Shown: positions 1 to 10,992, counted from the first letter of the stretch. The stretch: DNA of 64,000 bases from Prorocentrum cordatum (GCA_963575745.1 CAUYUJ010007191.1:372501-436500); one strand, 5' to 3'. A program made the numbers and translations. The notes: generated from the sequence alone by a model not told the origin.

Positions 1-130
1 TCTCAAACGGTTGTCTTCCAACGGGGCACTTCCAGCAGTGATAACAATGTTTTTTTATGGACCTATGTAGAGGGAACTTGGAGGGAGGTTTTATTGCAAA
101 ATCGCTGATACGTCTTGGGTTTACACTGGT
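1..130 (+). repeat. Left copy of a repeat seen again at 62653-62790
   Basis: This stretch matches 62653-62790 in the same orientation. Both contain GTTGTCT, a GGGGCACT block, a GAGGGA-rich stretch and CTTGGGTTTRCACTGGT, and both run into a (CCT)n array. The copies are diverged. No coding signal was seen. Confidence 0.7.
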
Positions 131-169
131 CCTCCTCCTCCTCCTCCTCCTCCTCCTCCTCCTCCTCCA
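131..169 (+). repeat. (CCT)n microsatellite
   Basis: An uninterrupted CCT tract follows the left-end repeat, as it does at the right-end copy. The following 340 bases hold no gene I can support. Confidence 0.95.
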
Positions 170-510
170 CAATTTAACCATATGAGCACTACTCTACCGC
201 CACCCCAGAACTTGTCCGGAATATCTCCCGCCCCCATCAGCGTGCTGCTTTCCTACACGTAGGATCTCATCGCATTCGGACTCTTATGGCTTTTTACCGT
301 CGAATTGTTTTCGGCGTTTCAAAATAATGCTCCCGCTACAGCCAATTTCGGATCGGCGCGCTGCTCGCGTCGTTCAGAAGAACGCTCTCGCCCTCGCGCG
401 GGCCACTTTCCGGGATCCAAGTCTTGCTTCATTGTGGTACCCGCATGTCTTCCCCCCCTTCCGCATTCCCCTGGCCATCCTGTTCATACCGCTTCTTCCA
501 CTCCAGTTCC

Positions 511-760
511 TACGGCTGCTGCTGCTGCTGTTGCTGCTACTGCTGCTGCTGCTGCTCGTCTCGACCTAGCGCGGGCCCTGGTCTACGAATCCGAATCTTT
601 CTTCGTGGCTGTCGCCCCCTGTTATTTCCCCCTCCTGCGCCTTCTCCTGGTCCTCCTTTCCATCCCGATCCTCCTGGGTTTAATCCCTGCTGCTGCTGTT
701 CGTCCTCAGCCTTTTCCTCCCGCTCCTCCTCCTCGTCCTCCTCCTGCTGTGCACGCATCT
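511..760 (+). repeat. CTG- and CCT-rich low-complexity tract
   Basis: Imperfect CTG triplets (511-560) grade into C/T-rich sequence with many CCT triplets. The open frames here are low-complexity translations with no recognisable domain. Confidence 0.8.
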
Positions 761-881
761 CCTCTTTATTCCGATTGTGTATAAGACGAAGTGGTCTTTC
801 TGTGTGAGTCGCAGGTCGGCTACGACACGCGTCCGCGGATAGAGCGAAATCAGCGCCATGGAAGGCGATGGCAGGAAGAAA

Positions 882-1056
882 TACAGTCGGGGCGTTGACC
901 TAAGGAACGCTAAATAAGGAACGAGGCCCCTTCTTCCCATCAGCTAAAGTTCCCCATCGGAAACCTAAGGAAAGCCTAAGGCAAGCTGTGAAACAATCAA
1001 GGAACACGGAGCCCCTCCCCAACGAAAAGGGCTCCTTCTCCAGCGCCCCGACTGTA
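882..1056 (+). mobile_element. M1 short inverted-repeat element, copy 1 (TA target)
   Basis: The element starts TACAGTCGGGGC and ends with the exact reverse complement, GCCCCGACTGTA. Reading the outer TA as the target duplication leaves ends beginning CAGT, as in Tc1/mariner elements. The interior (CCTAAGGAACxCTAAATAAGG and GAGCCCCTCCCCAACGAAAAGG) is shared with the copies at 61276-61451 and 61553-61728. It encodes nothing and is probably a MITE. The Tc1/mariner assignment is inferred from the TA target and termini only. Confidence 0.8.
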
Positions 1057-1059
1057 GGA

Positions 1060-1620
1060 TACCAGATGAGGCGCGAGTGCACCTAGCGTGTTCTCCTCCT
1101 CATCCTCTCCCTCCTCCCCTATGCAAGCACGCATGCCCGCGCTGCGGCCCCGAGCGGAGCCGCAGGCCATGACGCGCGCGGGCCCCGCCGAAAGCTTTGC
1201 GCCCACGGGGGCCCCAAGGAATCCTGACGCGCAGCAGGACCCTCAGTGGTGCCACGTGGGAGGCATGTGGCAACCAGGACCAGAGAAGATCGAGGAAGGC
1301 CGAGGCGACGGATCGATGAACGAGGTCTTGGGACGCCCTTGGCCCGTCCATAAAAACTCTGGAAGCCGAGGGCCGAAGCCGCCCTCCCTCCCTGACCTTC
1401 CAGGAGGGCTAAAAAATAGCACCAGCACCTCGACACATCTAAAATCCCACCAGCCCTCTGGGCGTCGGTGGTTTAGGGAGTTTCCTCTTCCACCCCTCCT
1501 TCTTCCCCTTCGGGAAGGGGTTTACCCCTCCCCCTACCAAGCGGCCTCGGCGAGGAAGCCAAAGTCATTGATTTGACTATGTTTTTGGCCCCATTTTGGC
1601 CTCCTGAGGGGGGACGCTAA
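1060..1620. other. No gene recognised
   Basis: A CT-rich stretch (1090-1120) is followed by GC-rich unique sequence. Open frames exist on both strands, but none shows a domain or a convincing exon with splice sites. Confidence 0.5.
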
Positions 1621-1629
1621 TTAGTGCCC

Positions 1630-1800
1630 CCCCTCTCCTGTGATCGATCTCCTCCAAGATGGCCCCAAGAAGCGCCCAGGAGGCCACAAGAGTGCCCCAA
1701 GATGGCCCCAAAAGGCCCCCAAGAGGCCCCCAGGAGGCCCCCAAGAGGATCCCAAGCGGCCCCAAGAGGCCCCCCCGAGGCACCCAAGACGCCGAAAGGC
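1630..1800 (+). repeat. GGCCCCAAGAGG degenerate minisatellite
   Basis: Units of roughly 10-12 bases, close to GGCCCCCAAGA, repeat imperfectly. The same family occurs at 4480-4970, 10530-10625 (inverted), 18660-18780, 26430-26560, 41120-41290 and 47140-47350. It yields GPLGGLLGASWGP-like open frames that are repeat translations. Confidence 0.8.
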
Positions 1801-1837
1801 CTGTCAGGACGGCCCTGTATTCGCCTGGGCGTCGTTT

Positions 1838-2075
1838 CTGGATGGGCTGGTGGGGATACTTGTTGGTCAGCGGCCGCGGGCGAGCGCGCCGGCGGCAAGT
1901 CAGGTCAAAGCGGGCTACGCAGAGACTCATTAGGCAAAGGAAACGCGAGAAAATTAAAGCAGATACGACGCGCGAGGAAACAGCTACGCGCCGGCCGGGG
2001 CCTCACGCAGCGGCCCAAAGGCAGGTGGATGGCTGGCTGGTGGGGATACTTTTTTTGGTCTGCGGCCGCGCGACA
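1838..2075 (+). repeat. Duplicated motif TGGCTGGTGGGGATACTT
   Basis: A block of about 45 bases with GCTGGTGGGGATACTT followed by a GCGGCCGC site occurs at 1838-1880 and 2028-2075, and diverged at 32394-32436. The sequence from 2080 to 2540 is GC-rich and shows no supported gene. Confidence 0.6.
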
Positions 2076-2814
2076 ACGGTCTGGCGGCGAGGGGCTCTTG
2101 TGGGGGTACGCGAAGCGTCTAGAATTCCGGACGAGCTCTTTGGCAGGCCAGGTAGACCTGGAGGGCTCTTGCTCAGCGCTGCTGGGAGGTCGGGGCTCGG
2201 CCCTCCGCCCCACAGGGGCGCCCCGCGCCCACCCGCGCCTCCGGGGGCCCTCCCTCGAGCTCGGTGGCGTGCAGCAGACGGGCCCCTCCGGGAAACGGGC
2301 CTTGGGCCTCGGGTCCTCGATCCTCCGTGTGGGCCAGCTCACAGGGACCTTCCAGGGTGCTATATAGAGGGCAGCCCTCCAGACCTATACGCCCTTCCGG
2401 ACTGCCCCAAAAAACCTCTGCATAAATTTGGACGCCAAGGTCCTGGTGCTGTCTCTAGTCCCCGTGGAAGGTGGAGGTGCTCCTCCCATTATGAGATCCG
2501 AGGTGGCGGGGAAGTTGAAACCTCGTAGAGAATCACGCCTTAGTGCTCCAACCCGATAGCCCGGCCGGAGCAATGACATGCGTCATTTTTCCAGCCGGAT
2601 CGATCTGTGCGGGTCCCGGGGCCCGAAAAAAGGCGGAAACGCTGGGCTCGAAAAAAGTGCGACGCCAGGATCTCGGGGTCCCGAGCTCCGCTCGCTGGAC
2701 GCTTCCGGGGCCCGGGGCGGGCCCCGGGGTGGGGCCGAGCACGACGAGAACCCTCCGGACCGCGCTGCCCTCGGCACCCGCGCCCCTATACCGCCCGCCC
2801 GCCCGAGACGGGCG

Positions 2815-3130
2815 CCTGCGCCCGCCGACGCCGCCGGCGTGTGCGGCTGCGCGCTCGCCGGCGACGCCGGCGTCTCCGGCGCCGAGGCCGGCGGCGCCGA
2901 CGCCGGCGCGGCCGAGGCCGACGCCGGCGTGTACGGCTGCGCCGACGTCGAGGCGGGCGTGTCCGGCGCGGCTCTCCCGCCGAGGAGGGCCGCGGGCGTG
3001 TGCGGCTGGGCCTCGGGGGCGCGCGGGCGGAGGGCGGGCGTATATACGCGAGCCCGGCGGCCCGGCGCCGTCGTCGCCGACGTCGCCGTCGCCGCGGCGT
3101 GCGTCGCAGAGCTATATAGCGGCGACGCCG
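2815..3130. repeat. GC-rich minisatellite (GCCGACGCCGGCG-like)
   Basis: Degenerate units built from GCCGGCG, GCGCCGAC and GGCGTGTRCGGCTGCG fill about 300 bases. All frames stay open because of composition. I do not treat them as coding. Confidence 0.75.
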
Positions 3131-3164
3131 TGCCCAGGCCTCCTCGCGCTGTGAAGACATCACG

Positions 3165-3310
3165 ACGGGAGGTTTTTCGTTACGTTCGGCCTCTGGGGGC
3201 CCTTCCCAGGCCTCAGGACCGTCAAAAAATGTCTCGGGACGAAAAACCGGTCCCGGGGAAGGGGTCCAGGCTTCTGGGGGTCGACGTCGTGAAAAATCAC
3301 GACGTCGGAG
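3165..3310 (-). repeat. Dispersed repeat R3, copy 1, with perfect palindrome
   Basis: The reverse complement matches 18195-18350 and 22570-22690, sharing CCCCGGGACCxGTTTTCGTCC, GACGGTCCxGAGGCC and AGGGCCCCCAG. At 3283-3306 lies a perfect inverted repeat, GACGTCGTGA and TCACGACGTC, separated by AAAA. It is probably a small mobile element; ends and target duplication are not clear. Confidence 0.65.
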
Positions 3311-3769
3311 GTCTGAGTGGTCGTCGTGTGCCAATGGGGGGAGGGCGCTGCTTGGAGCCTTCGCGTTTCGGGCGTTCGGCCGTTTTCTGGCTTCGGGGGG
3401 GGGGGGCTTCCTGGCCACGGCTGGGCGCAGCTCGTGCAGCAGGGTGGCGTGCAAAAGGGGGGCGGCCGGGACCGAACAAGGTAAAGAGGAAGAGGAAGAT
3501 GAGGATGTGTGCCGCAGCGGCCGCGCTGCGCTCTTGATGCGGCAAAGTCCGCAGCCTCCGCGGCAACTGCCGCGGAGGCGATCGGCCGACTCGCGGATGC
3601 GACTTGGGGCCGCGCTCGAAAGGCTCGAAAAGGATGTGTGCCCACCTTTTCCTGGCAGACTGGCCGTTCCCAGAGGGCTGGCCTCTGTCCTGGCGGAACG
3701 CCAGGAAAAGTTCAGCGTAGGACGCTCTACCTGAGAAGTCACGTGCGCCGATGTCTCTCACACAGAATT

Positions 3770-4030
3770 GCTAGTGGGCAAATGGTGGCGAACCGCCGAG
3801 CGCATTTCTGGCGGATTTCGGCAACCCTGAACACAACAATGTTGTCATCTCTTGGGGGCGCATGTTTTACTCCCGCCACCTTCCGCCGGCCTTCCGCCGG
3901 CTTTCGCCGGCGGAGGCGGCCTCGTTTTACTTCCGCTGCCCTTCCGCTGCCCTCCGCCGAGGGAGATGTGTCATCTCTTTCTGTCCTCAGAGGCAAGGCC
4001 CTTTCTTGGAACGCCTCCTAGGAAGCACAT
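3770..4030 (+). repeat. Dispersed repeat shared with 26690-26935
   Basis: Shared features are an AATGxxxTCATCTCTTGG start, a purine/pyrimidine-mixed block of CCGGC triplets, and an end with GAGGCAAGGCCCTT. A partial relative occurs near 41330-41440. No coding function is apparent. Confidence 0.5.
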
Positions 4031-4239
4031 TCAAGGAGTCTTGAGACATGACAGCGGCTTGGAAAACGGATGGATCACAGCCACGGCCTGCGGGATAGCC
4101 TGGCTCCCACGGCACGCGACAGCCAGCCAGGCGGCCACGGTGCCAGAGGGCGAGGGAGGAGCAGGACGGAGTGAGTCGCGAGAGAGGGGAGGGGGGGAGA
4201 ATCCGCCGACCCTGCTTGCCAGGAGTGACAAATAACATG

Positions 4240-4330
4240 TTTATGTGTAATACACTTAACACATCAAAAGAAGAGTACTGTATTAGTGTACTAGAAGCAT
4301 GCATTGAGTATATAAGAAAAGAGTATGAGA
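4240..4330. other. AT-rich island
   Basis: About 90 bases of AT-rich unique sequence interrupt GC-rich DNA, with TAATACACTTAACAC and TATATAAG. No function is assigned. Confidence 0.4.
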
Positions 4331-4479
4331 CAGTTGGCTGTCCCCATCCCCCCCTTCAACCCCTCCGCGGGAGTCCTAAAATCTCCTTACATGGAAGTGG
4401 GGGAAGGGTCGAACTCCCCAGCACGCCTCCGGGGCCCTCTGAGCATCAAAATCAAGCCTCCGTCGCCACCAAGATGCCC

Positions 4480-4970
4480 AAGATGTTTTCTGAGGTGGCC
4501 CCAGAGGGCTCCAACGCGTCGGAGAGGCCTCAAGAACACTCAAGATAGCCTCGGGACGGCCCACAACGCCGAAAGGGAGCCCCAAGAGGGCCCCAAGAGA
4601 TGCAAACCGTTGAATGCCTCGCTGTTTTTGAATCTGTTTCGCAGTCTCGCCTCTTGGGGCGTCTGCAACTCGAAAAGGCGCGAGAGGCCCCCCAGACAAA
4701 ACCAGAACGGCCCAAGAGGCCCCAGCAGGGCCCGCAGACGGCCCAAGAGGGCCCCTAAGACGGCCCGAGGGGCACCCAACGATGGCCAACAAAAGCCTTC
4801 AAGAGGGACCCCAGAGAGGCCCAGGAGGGGGGACCCGCAGGGACACGCAAGACCCCCAACATGACCCCAAGAAGCTCCCAGAGGGCCTCGAAAAGCGCTA
4901 GGGAGCTTTGACAAAAACTCCAAGGCGGTCCCCCTAGACCTCCACGAGGCCCCCAAGAAGCCCCGCAACG
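4480..4970 (+). repeat. GGCCCCAAGAGG degenerate minisatellite
   Basis: This is the same family as 1630-1800. The following stretch to about 5800 is unique sequence in which I see no supported gene. Confidence 0.75.
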
Positions 4971-5813
4971 GACGCAAAGGAAGATGAGAACGCGGCCTGC
5001 ACGACGGGAGGTGGCAAACAGCACACACGAAATCGGAAGCCGCACGTACCTTCTCTTGGGGGTCGGCGGAATGGTGTCAGCCTCTTACATCAGAGAACAG
5101 GGAACGAAAGCGGACAAGTGAAGCAGAGATAACAGGATCCGCTCGGCATGATATTCGGCTGCTCATGTCAATGCATGTGTTAACATACAAATGTATATGT
5201 ACATATCCACTGGCTGCGTGGGCTAGGCATTCCTTCCCTACACAGCTCAAGTTCCCAATGATTTTGTTGTAGATTGTAGGTTATATGTGCAGCCCCCCAC
5301 TGTCGTAGTAATTGAAGCCCGCGCGAGAGGGGGAGCACAGCACGACGAAGACATGCAATGACAACCCGACCCGCCAGCTGCTGGTCGGCGTCGCATCGAC
5401 GTGGTCGGGGTAAAGAAATCGTGCCCTGGGTCGAGCCGCACATAGCCGATGCCCGATGCCTCGGCGATGCGGCGCGGTCCTCCGACACCCTCTGCTCCGA
5501 CCCCACCTGGGCGGCCTGGAGACGAGGACCGAGGGGACGGTCGACGTGAGCCCGCCAGCTGCTCCCAACCTCGAGCGGGGACCCCTCGTCCTGGCATTCC
5601 TAGGAGGCCTACCAGGACATGTGCCTGGAACCCAGGCATGCTCTACGAACAACACCACATGCTCTCAGAGCAGAAGCCCGACGTGGGAAAGCAGGACAGT
5701 CCCAGCCAACAGCAGTCGAAGAACACATCGTACAGACCGCCAAAAGGCCCTGAGAACATCACCTCTGTGGTGGGCCCATGGGCAAGCCGAGACGCTCGCC
5801 ACTGCTCGACCTC

Positions 5814-6013
5814 TCGGGTCGGGCGACAGGGGGGGGATAGCAAGGGGGGGCGTTTGAGAATCAGCCCACGTAGCTGATTTTCCCGGCGCCTCCCGGCGGC
5901 GGAGGCGGCCATGTATCGAGAAAGGGGCTCCTCGGTGGGGTCGAAGCCAGCTGCATGCAGCAGATTCCGTAACCCCCCCCCTTTCCCGACCCCCCCCCTT
6001 TCGTCCGGCCCGA
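5814..6013 (+). mobile_element. M5 short inverted-repeat element, copy A
   Basis: The 200-bp element begins TCGGGTCGGGCGACAGGGGGG and ends with the near-perfect inverse, CCCCCCTTTCGTCCGGCCCGA. It is flanked by a perfect 5-bp duplication, ACCTC (5809-5813 and 6014-6018). Copies at 25475-25673 and 42721-42915 share ends and interior, including a GTAGCTGATTxTCCCGGCGCCTCCCGG block. It encodes no protein. A 5-bp target duplication does not fit Tc1/mariner, hAT or piggyBac. The termini do not match the CACTRTG-like ends of Transib, the best-known 5-bp superfamily. Confidence 0.9.
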
Positions 6014-6164
6014 ACCTCCCTCCCCGCCCCCCCCCCCCCGGTGCCTGCGCCCGCGCTGCCCCCGCCGTGGCGATGTCCGCCGGCGTGCGCGGCAGTGGCC
6101 CAGAGGCCGCCGGCGGTGCAGAGGACCGCGCGGGGGTGCCTCTGCGGGCCCCCCTCTCTCCAGA

Positions 6165-6346
6165 ACTACCTACCAGACCACCCCAACCCAATCCGAAGAC
6201 CCGAATTTGACCCGAATTTCGGGTTGGGGGGGGGGTACAGGTTCCGTGCGGGTTTTTTCTCTAATGTTCCCCGACCCCCCCCCCCACTGGAAATGGAGGG
6301 CAAATGGAGGCCTTCGGGCTGGGTTGGGGTGGCTTGGCGGGTGGTG
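6165..6346 (+). mobile_element. M2 short inverted-repeat element, copy 1
   Basis: The left end ACTACCTACCAGACCACCCC and following AACCCAATCCGAAG are inverted at the right end (CTTCGGGCTGGGTTGGGGTG, then GCTTGGCGGGTGGTG). The copy at 52477-52638 has the same arms of about 30 bp. No target duplication was found, so the outer limits are approximate. Confidence 0.75.
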
Positions 6347-6520
6347 CCCCCCCTCTCGCGCGCGCCGAGGAGGAGGGGCGTCCAGGACGAGAGGGGGGGC
6401 AGGGGCCAGCCCGAGGACAGAGCGGCGCTGGGAGAGGGAGCGGGAGCGGAGGCTCCCCACAGGAGGCAGCGAGGAGCAGCCCCATCCTTTTGGGGTTCCC
6501 GCGCCTCTGGGACCATTTTC

Positions 6521-6664
6521 CCTCCTCCTCCTCCTCCTCCTCCTCCTCCTCCTCCTCCTCCTCCTCTCCTCCTCTCCCTTATTCTCTTTCTCCTCCTCCT
6601 CCTCCTCCTCCTCCTCCTCCTTCTCCTCCTCCTCCTCCTCCTCCTCCTCCTCCTCCTCCTCCTC
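6521..6664 (+). repeat. (CCT)n microsatellite, two blocks
   Basis: Two CCT arrays are separated by a short TTATTCTCTTT interruption. The array leads into an AG at 6689-6690 and could act as a polypyrimidine tract for the segment that follows. Confidence 0.95.
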
Positions 6665-6690
6665 TGCTCCGTGCGCCCTCCCGCCGCCAG

Positions 6691-6815
6691 CACGGCCAGG
6701 GTCTGCGAGCCGAGGCCGAGGCCGGGGCCGCACGCGGGCTCTCCCGGCTGCGCCACTGCACGAAGCGAGTGCAGCAGAGCTGGAAGCGAGCGGGAGCCCG
6801 TGGAGCACGCCTGTG
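6691..6815 (+). CDS. Candidate exon behind a (CCT)n tract, function unknown
   Basis: The segment starts after CCCGCCGCCAG, right behind the CCT array, and is open in the frame reading HGQGLRAEAEAG and CTKRVQQSWKRAG. It could end before GCAAGC at 6816, a GC-type donor. The alpha-helical, basic composition is protein-like. It has no partner exon I can link and no recognised domain, so it could be chance. The following 6816-7790 is CT-rich sequence without a supported gene. Confidence 0.25.
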
Positions 6816-7797
6816 GCAAGCAGCGGTGGATGGTCGTGCAACCGAGGCGACTTGACTACGTCACTTGTAGCGGCAGGCACGCTGCCACTGCACGAATGCA
6901 TCCCTCGCCAGGCTGCTCGCCCGACTCCTCCTCCCCCACAACCCTTCGGATTCTTGCTTCCGCTCCTCCCTCCGTTCTTCCACCCATCCTCTCCATCTGC
7001 CCCGGCCTCACTGCTCCCTCCTCCTTCTCCTCCCTCCTCCTCTTCCCCCTCTCTCTCCTCCCCGCCCCTCCCACCTCCACAAATCCCTTTGCTGGCCCCT
7101 GGGCATGTCCGTGGGATCTCTGGGCGCCGCTTCCCCTCCGCCTACCCCAGCAGCCATCGTCCATCCAACCATCCATTCCTCTGCACACGCGCGATCCGTC
7201 CTTCCGTCCGCCCACCCATGCGATCAACCATGGGAGGTGGAGTAAGGCATGTGCCGCCTGCCTACCAATCTGCCCTCGCATTGCTCCCTCTGCAGGTGAG
7301 CCAGCAACACGACTCAAAGCCAGCGTGTTGTCCTCGTCCATACTGCATGCGTGCCCTTCCTGGCTCGCCGCCCCGCCCGCCTCACCCCCCCCCCGCCGCA
7401 GGCCCAGGTAGGATGGACAAAAGGTTCCCTGAGGTTTCCCGGGGATTCCCTACGGGGTCCCCAGGGTTCCCCGAGCCCCTCAACTCGCTCGAACTGGTCG
7501 GTCTCGACTCGCTCTGCTTCGTTTGAACAGCCGTGCGCTGCCTTGTTCTGCTCGGCGGAACTTTGTCGTGATTCGATGCGCTCTGCTTGCTGTGTTTTGA
7601 CGTCTCATTCCCCCCCCGAATGTCTGTCTTCGTCAGACTCCGGGACTGCAGGATTGGACGGGGCGCGCAGGTCAGAGCTCGGGCATGTCGGGCACGCTCG
7701 GGCGCTGCACAAGACGCACCGTTGTCATCTCCCGAGCTCGGACCCGATCTCATGGGTACATCCTCCTCGTCCTCATCCATCCGCACTCCAAACCTAT

Positions 7798-9436
7798 CTA
7801 CGCGAACCAGATCGACGCGTACCCGAAGATCAAGAGGCAGAAGGGCAGCGCTGACATGGTCACCAGCGTCACCACTGGCGCGAACACGACATCGAGGACA
7901 CCATGGCGTCTGAACGAGTTCGATATCTGGTAACCAAGGCACCACATCAGCGCCAGAAAAGAGGTCGCCAAGATGGCGGTGGCGCTGAGCGTGGTGACGA
8001 CGTTGGTGCATGCTTTCGCCGACGGGTTGTCGACGAACCTCGAAGGAAGTTCGTCCCAATCCAGCCTGAACAGCGGCGCCGAATTCATGATGGACTCCGT
8101 GATCAGGACGTTCATCACGGTCAGGACACCGTAGCAAAGCGCCAAGAAGCGGCGAAGGAAATACTCAAGCTGCTTCTGGTCCATGGACTCCATTACATGG
8201 ACCTTGTCCTCGTGCGCCTGCATGCCGGCGAAGGCCTCCCGGATGAGCGCCTGCGCCCTCTCGTCCAGGCACGCGAGGGCGAGTACACCGTCGACGCTGT
8301 GGACAAAGCAGACGACGAGTCCTTGGCATACGAAGGACACCGGTAAAGCCACTCCAAAGGCCCAGGGGCTGGCGAGCACGAGGCCGGCGTAGGCGTACAC
8401 GACCACGCCAGGCAGAACAAGCATCCTTAGAACATATATCGGCCACGCCGCGCTGGTGATCACGGAGAGCCTCGGGCCAGCAACCACGTGCGTGATCCGG
8501 TGCTCGAGCAGCTCTGCGATTTGCGCCTGCCTGTCCATGCCTGCGATGAGGGAAGTCAGCACAAGGCCCGTTGTGCAAATGAAGACGACTAGCGGAGCCA
8601 GCGTGAGCTCTGAGTGGAAATTCACCACATAATCGCATCGGTCTGGCTCGGTGTCGGCCGTTTCGCAGTATGCGACGGCCTCCGACAACTTCTCCTCAGC
8701 GGCCGCATACGCAGCAGCGTTGTACCGGGAAGGGAGGCTATCGTATTCCTGGCTCTCTAAACTTGTGGCCCACCTGCAGTCGTCGCACATGTCCGGGCTT
8801 CTGCGGAAACCATTGTAGTCCTTGCTCGGTGCGCACCACATGCCCTCTCGGCAGCCCGCATCAAGGCTGCAAGATGGGTGCAACGACGCGAAGGTCGTAA
8901 CCTGCAACAAGAAACACTGCATGAAAAGCAACAACACGGACGGCACCAGCGCGAGGCACCAGGTCGTGGGGCCAGAGTTGGCCCGCGTGGCCGCGCACAG
9001 GCTCCAGGTGTGCACACCGACACAGTTCAGATTTTTCTCGGTGGTGGCGATGAACTCGGCGTAGCCTTGCTGCAGGCCGTCAGGGTCCACCCTCGCTCCC
9101 AAGGTCTCCACGCGCTTGTCCTCCAGCTCCGGGCGGTCGCCCCCCGTTGCGGGAGCCGGCACAGGCGCGGCGGGCACCCTGCCAATGGGCACGACAGCCT
9201 CGGACGGTGCGTCTCCAGCCTGAGGAGCCGCTCCGAGAGGGCCGCGATGTGCGCGGAGATGGCGGCGCTGCTGACCTCCAGGTTCCTGGCTGCCCGTCTC
9301 TCCACCTGGTCGACGTCGTCCGCAGCGCGCCCCGCAGTGTCCACGATGCAACTGTCGAACATCGGCGGCGCGCGCGGGGCGCCCCGCTGGGGCCGCCGAG
9401 GGCAACGACGCGCCCGGCTATCTCATACGATGCCAT
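7798..9436 (-). CDS. Multi-pass membrane protein with frame breaks near the N-terminus
   Basis: A single open frame from about 9220 down to the stop at 7798-7800 encodes about 470 residues with roughly seven hydrophobic segments. Between the first two lies a Cys-rich loop (CREGMWC, then CDDC). Segments such as VVVYAYAGLVLASPWAFG and the following FVHSVDGVLALACLDE resemble a large family of dinoflagellate membrane proteins of unknown function. The frame has no early ATG. The likely start, MASYEIAG (ATG at 9434-9436), or MFDSCIVD (ATG at 9360-9362) lies in other frames. The MFDS frame reads an amphipathic helix (AISAHIAALSERLLRLE), then shifts near 9225-9235 into the main frame (APSEAVVPIG). 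One or two single-base indels, or a recent pseudogene, would explain this. Confidence 0.7.
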
Positions 9437-10140
9437 GCTGTGCCAAGACATGCTTCGCCGTGTTATGGTCCGAGGTGATAGGATGCGCAAGCGGACGCAC
9501 ATTTATACAAAGTGTTGCCATACGCAACTAAGTAACGCGATGCAGCACAAACGTACAACAGGCACGGTTACAGACCGGCATGCTGGACAATGATACACAA
9601 CCCACTGCTACGCCATGGCATGATATGCACTCACGTGGGCCGATAGGCGTTGCAACGCTGCGGCATGCGATGTGCAATGCGATGTCATGCGGCGAATGAA
9701 ACCCGCTACGAATTGGAAGTAGGTGCTGTTCTACGCAACGCTCCGACGCTCTGGTGATATATGCGATGCCATGTTATGCGCCCCTACGAAATATCACGAT
9801 CTGATGCTATGAGGTGCTGTGCTTTTCAGTGCACTGGTATGCTATGCTTTGCAGTGGTCTGTCATGCTGTTATGCTTCCTTTGGCAGATGCCACACCATG
9901 ATGCTGCCCCGCGATGACATGCAGTAGTATGAAATACATTGATTTGCCATTGATTGCATGGTTGAATAAGCGGTGTGTTGCTAAGCGTTGCTACGCTGTT
10001 CTGTGCTTCGCATCGGATCCCGCTGCGTTGCAGGCGTGCGTCGTCATTGCTTCACCAACGGATCACCCCGTACGCTTTTGAATCGCGGTGGACACAGTTT
10101 GTCACGACGGGATGCGTACCTTGGCTCTTCTTGTGGGTGG
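9437..10140. other. ATGC-rich degenerate repeat, no gene
   Basis: The sequence upstream of the membrane-protein gene is built from degenerate ATGCxATGC and TGCTATG motifs (about 9590-9970). No coding signal is seen. A short (TA)n tract lies at 10155-10170. Confidence 0.5.
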
Positions 10141-10378
10141 CGCTGAATGTACATCTATATATATATATATGCTAAAAGGCCCTCCTGTGATCTACCTTCC
10201 TCGTTGTTGTTGTTCCCTATGCTTTCCTTTCTTATATCAGCTATGCTACGTCTCTGTCGGGCCGCCTGTCTATTATTTAGCTGCGTGCGGCAAGTCCTGC
10301 CACTGTGCTATTCTAGCATGCTCGACGGCTCTCGTTCGAGGGGGCACTCGAGACGGCACTCGCGAGGGATGAACATCA

Positions 10379-10515
10379 TGATAACAATGATGATGATGAC
10401 GACGATGACGATGACGATAACGATGATGATGATGACGATGGCGATGAAGATGACGATGGTGATGTTGATGATGATGACGATGATGGTGATGCATATGGTG
10501 GTGATGATGATGATC
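10379..10515 (+). repeat. (GAT)n/(GAC)n microsatellite
   Basis: Imperfect GATGAC triplets. Open frames across it are runs of M, T, D or H and are not genes. Confidence 0.9.
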
Positions 10516-10529
10516 GTTGGGGTATCGTG

Positions 10530-10625
10530 GGAGGCTTCTCGGGGGCCTCTTGGGGGCAATTTTGAGGCCTCTTGGGGGCCGCCTGGGGGACTCTTAGGGG
10601 CCTCGTGGGGGATTCTCGGGGCTTG
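10530..10625 (-). repeat. Inverted copy of the GGCCCCAAGAGG minisatellite
   Basis: Units close to CCTCTTGGGGGCC, the reverse complement of the array at 1630-1800. Confidence 0.7.
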
Positions 10626-10698
10626 AGCGTTCTGGGGGCGTCTCCGGGTTGAAGGCTTGATTTGTCGGTTCGTGTTCCCCCTCTGTCACCTTCCCGCT

Positions 10699-10721
10699 TC
10701 CGTAGCCCCTCTTGGCTCAAC
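10699..10721 (+). other. Possible relict of the dinoflagellate spliced leader
   Basis: The site keeps the first nine bases (TCCGTAGCC) and a late block (GGCTCAA) of the conserved 22-nt spliced leader, whose middle ATTTT is replaced by CCTCTT. Such relicts mark genes that re-entered the genome from trans-spliced mRNA. An ATG follows 20 bp downstream (10741). Matching both flanks by chance in 64 kb is unlikely but not excluded. Confidence 0.5.
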
Positions 10722-10740
10722 AAGGCTTGCTCTTGCCTTC

Positions 10741-10992
10741 ATGCCAACCTCGTCGAAGGAGGCGCCCGATAAGAAGCGCACCGCAAACAGGAACAGAGCA
10801 CGGGTCAGGGCGGTCAAGATTTTCTTCAACAAGCCTTGGGTGAGGCCGTCTTTGAAAGAAGCGGTCTATGCGCGGCCTTCTTATGACATTCTTTTGCGGG
10901 GCAACACATATGTATTCTTTTTGTCACGGAACAGCTGTTATCATTTTATACAGACATACTTTTTGATTCCTGTTGTGCGGCCATCTTTTTAA
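10741..10992 (+). pseudogene. Short open frame behind the spliced-leader-like site
   Basis: The frame starts MPTSSKEAPDKKRTANRNRA, is basic and unlike its repeat neighbours for about 35 codons, and then runs into the dispersed repeat that begins near 10850. If the upstream site is a real leader relict, this is the 5' end of a retroposed mRNA cut off by a later repeat insertion. I do not recognise the protein. Confidence 0.3.

Noticed and set aside
1577-1930. GPLGGLLGASWGP repeat protein
   Set aside because: It is a minisatellite translation, and the same family appears at seven places in both orientations.
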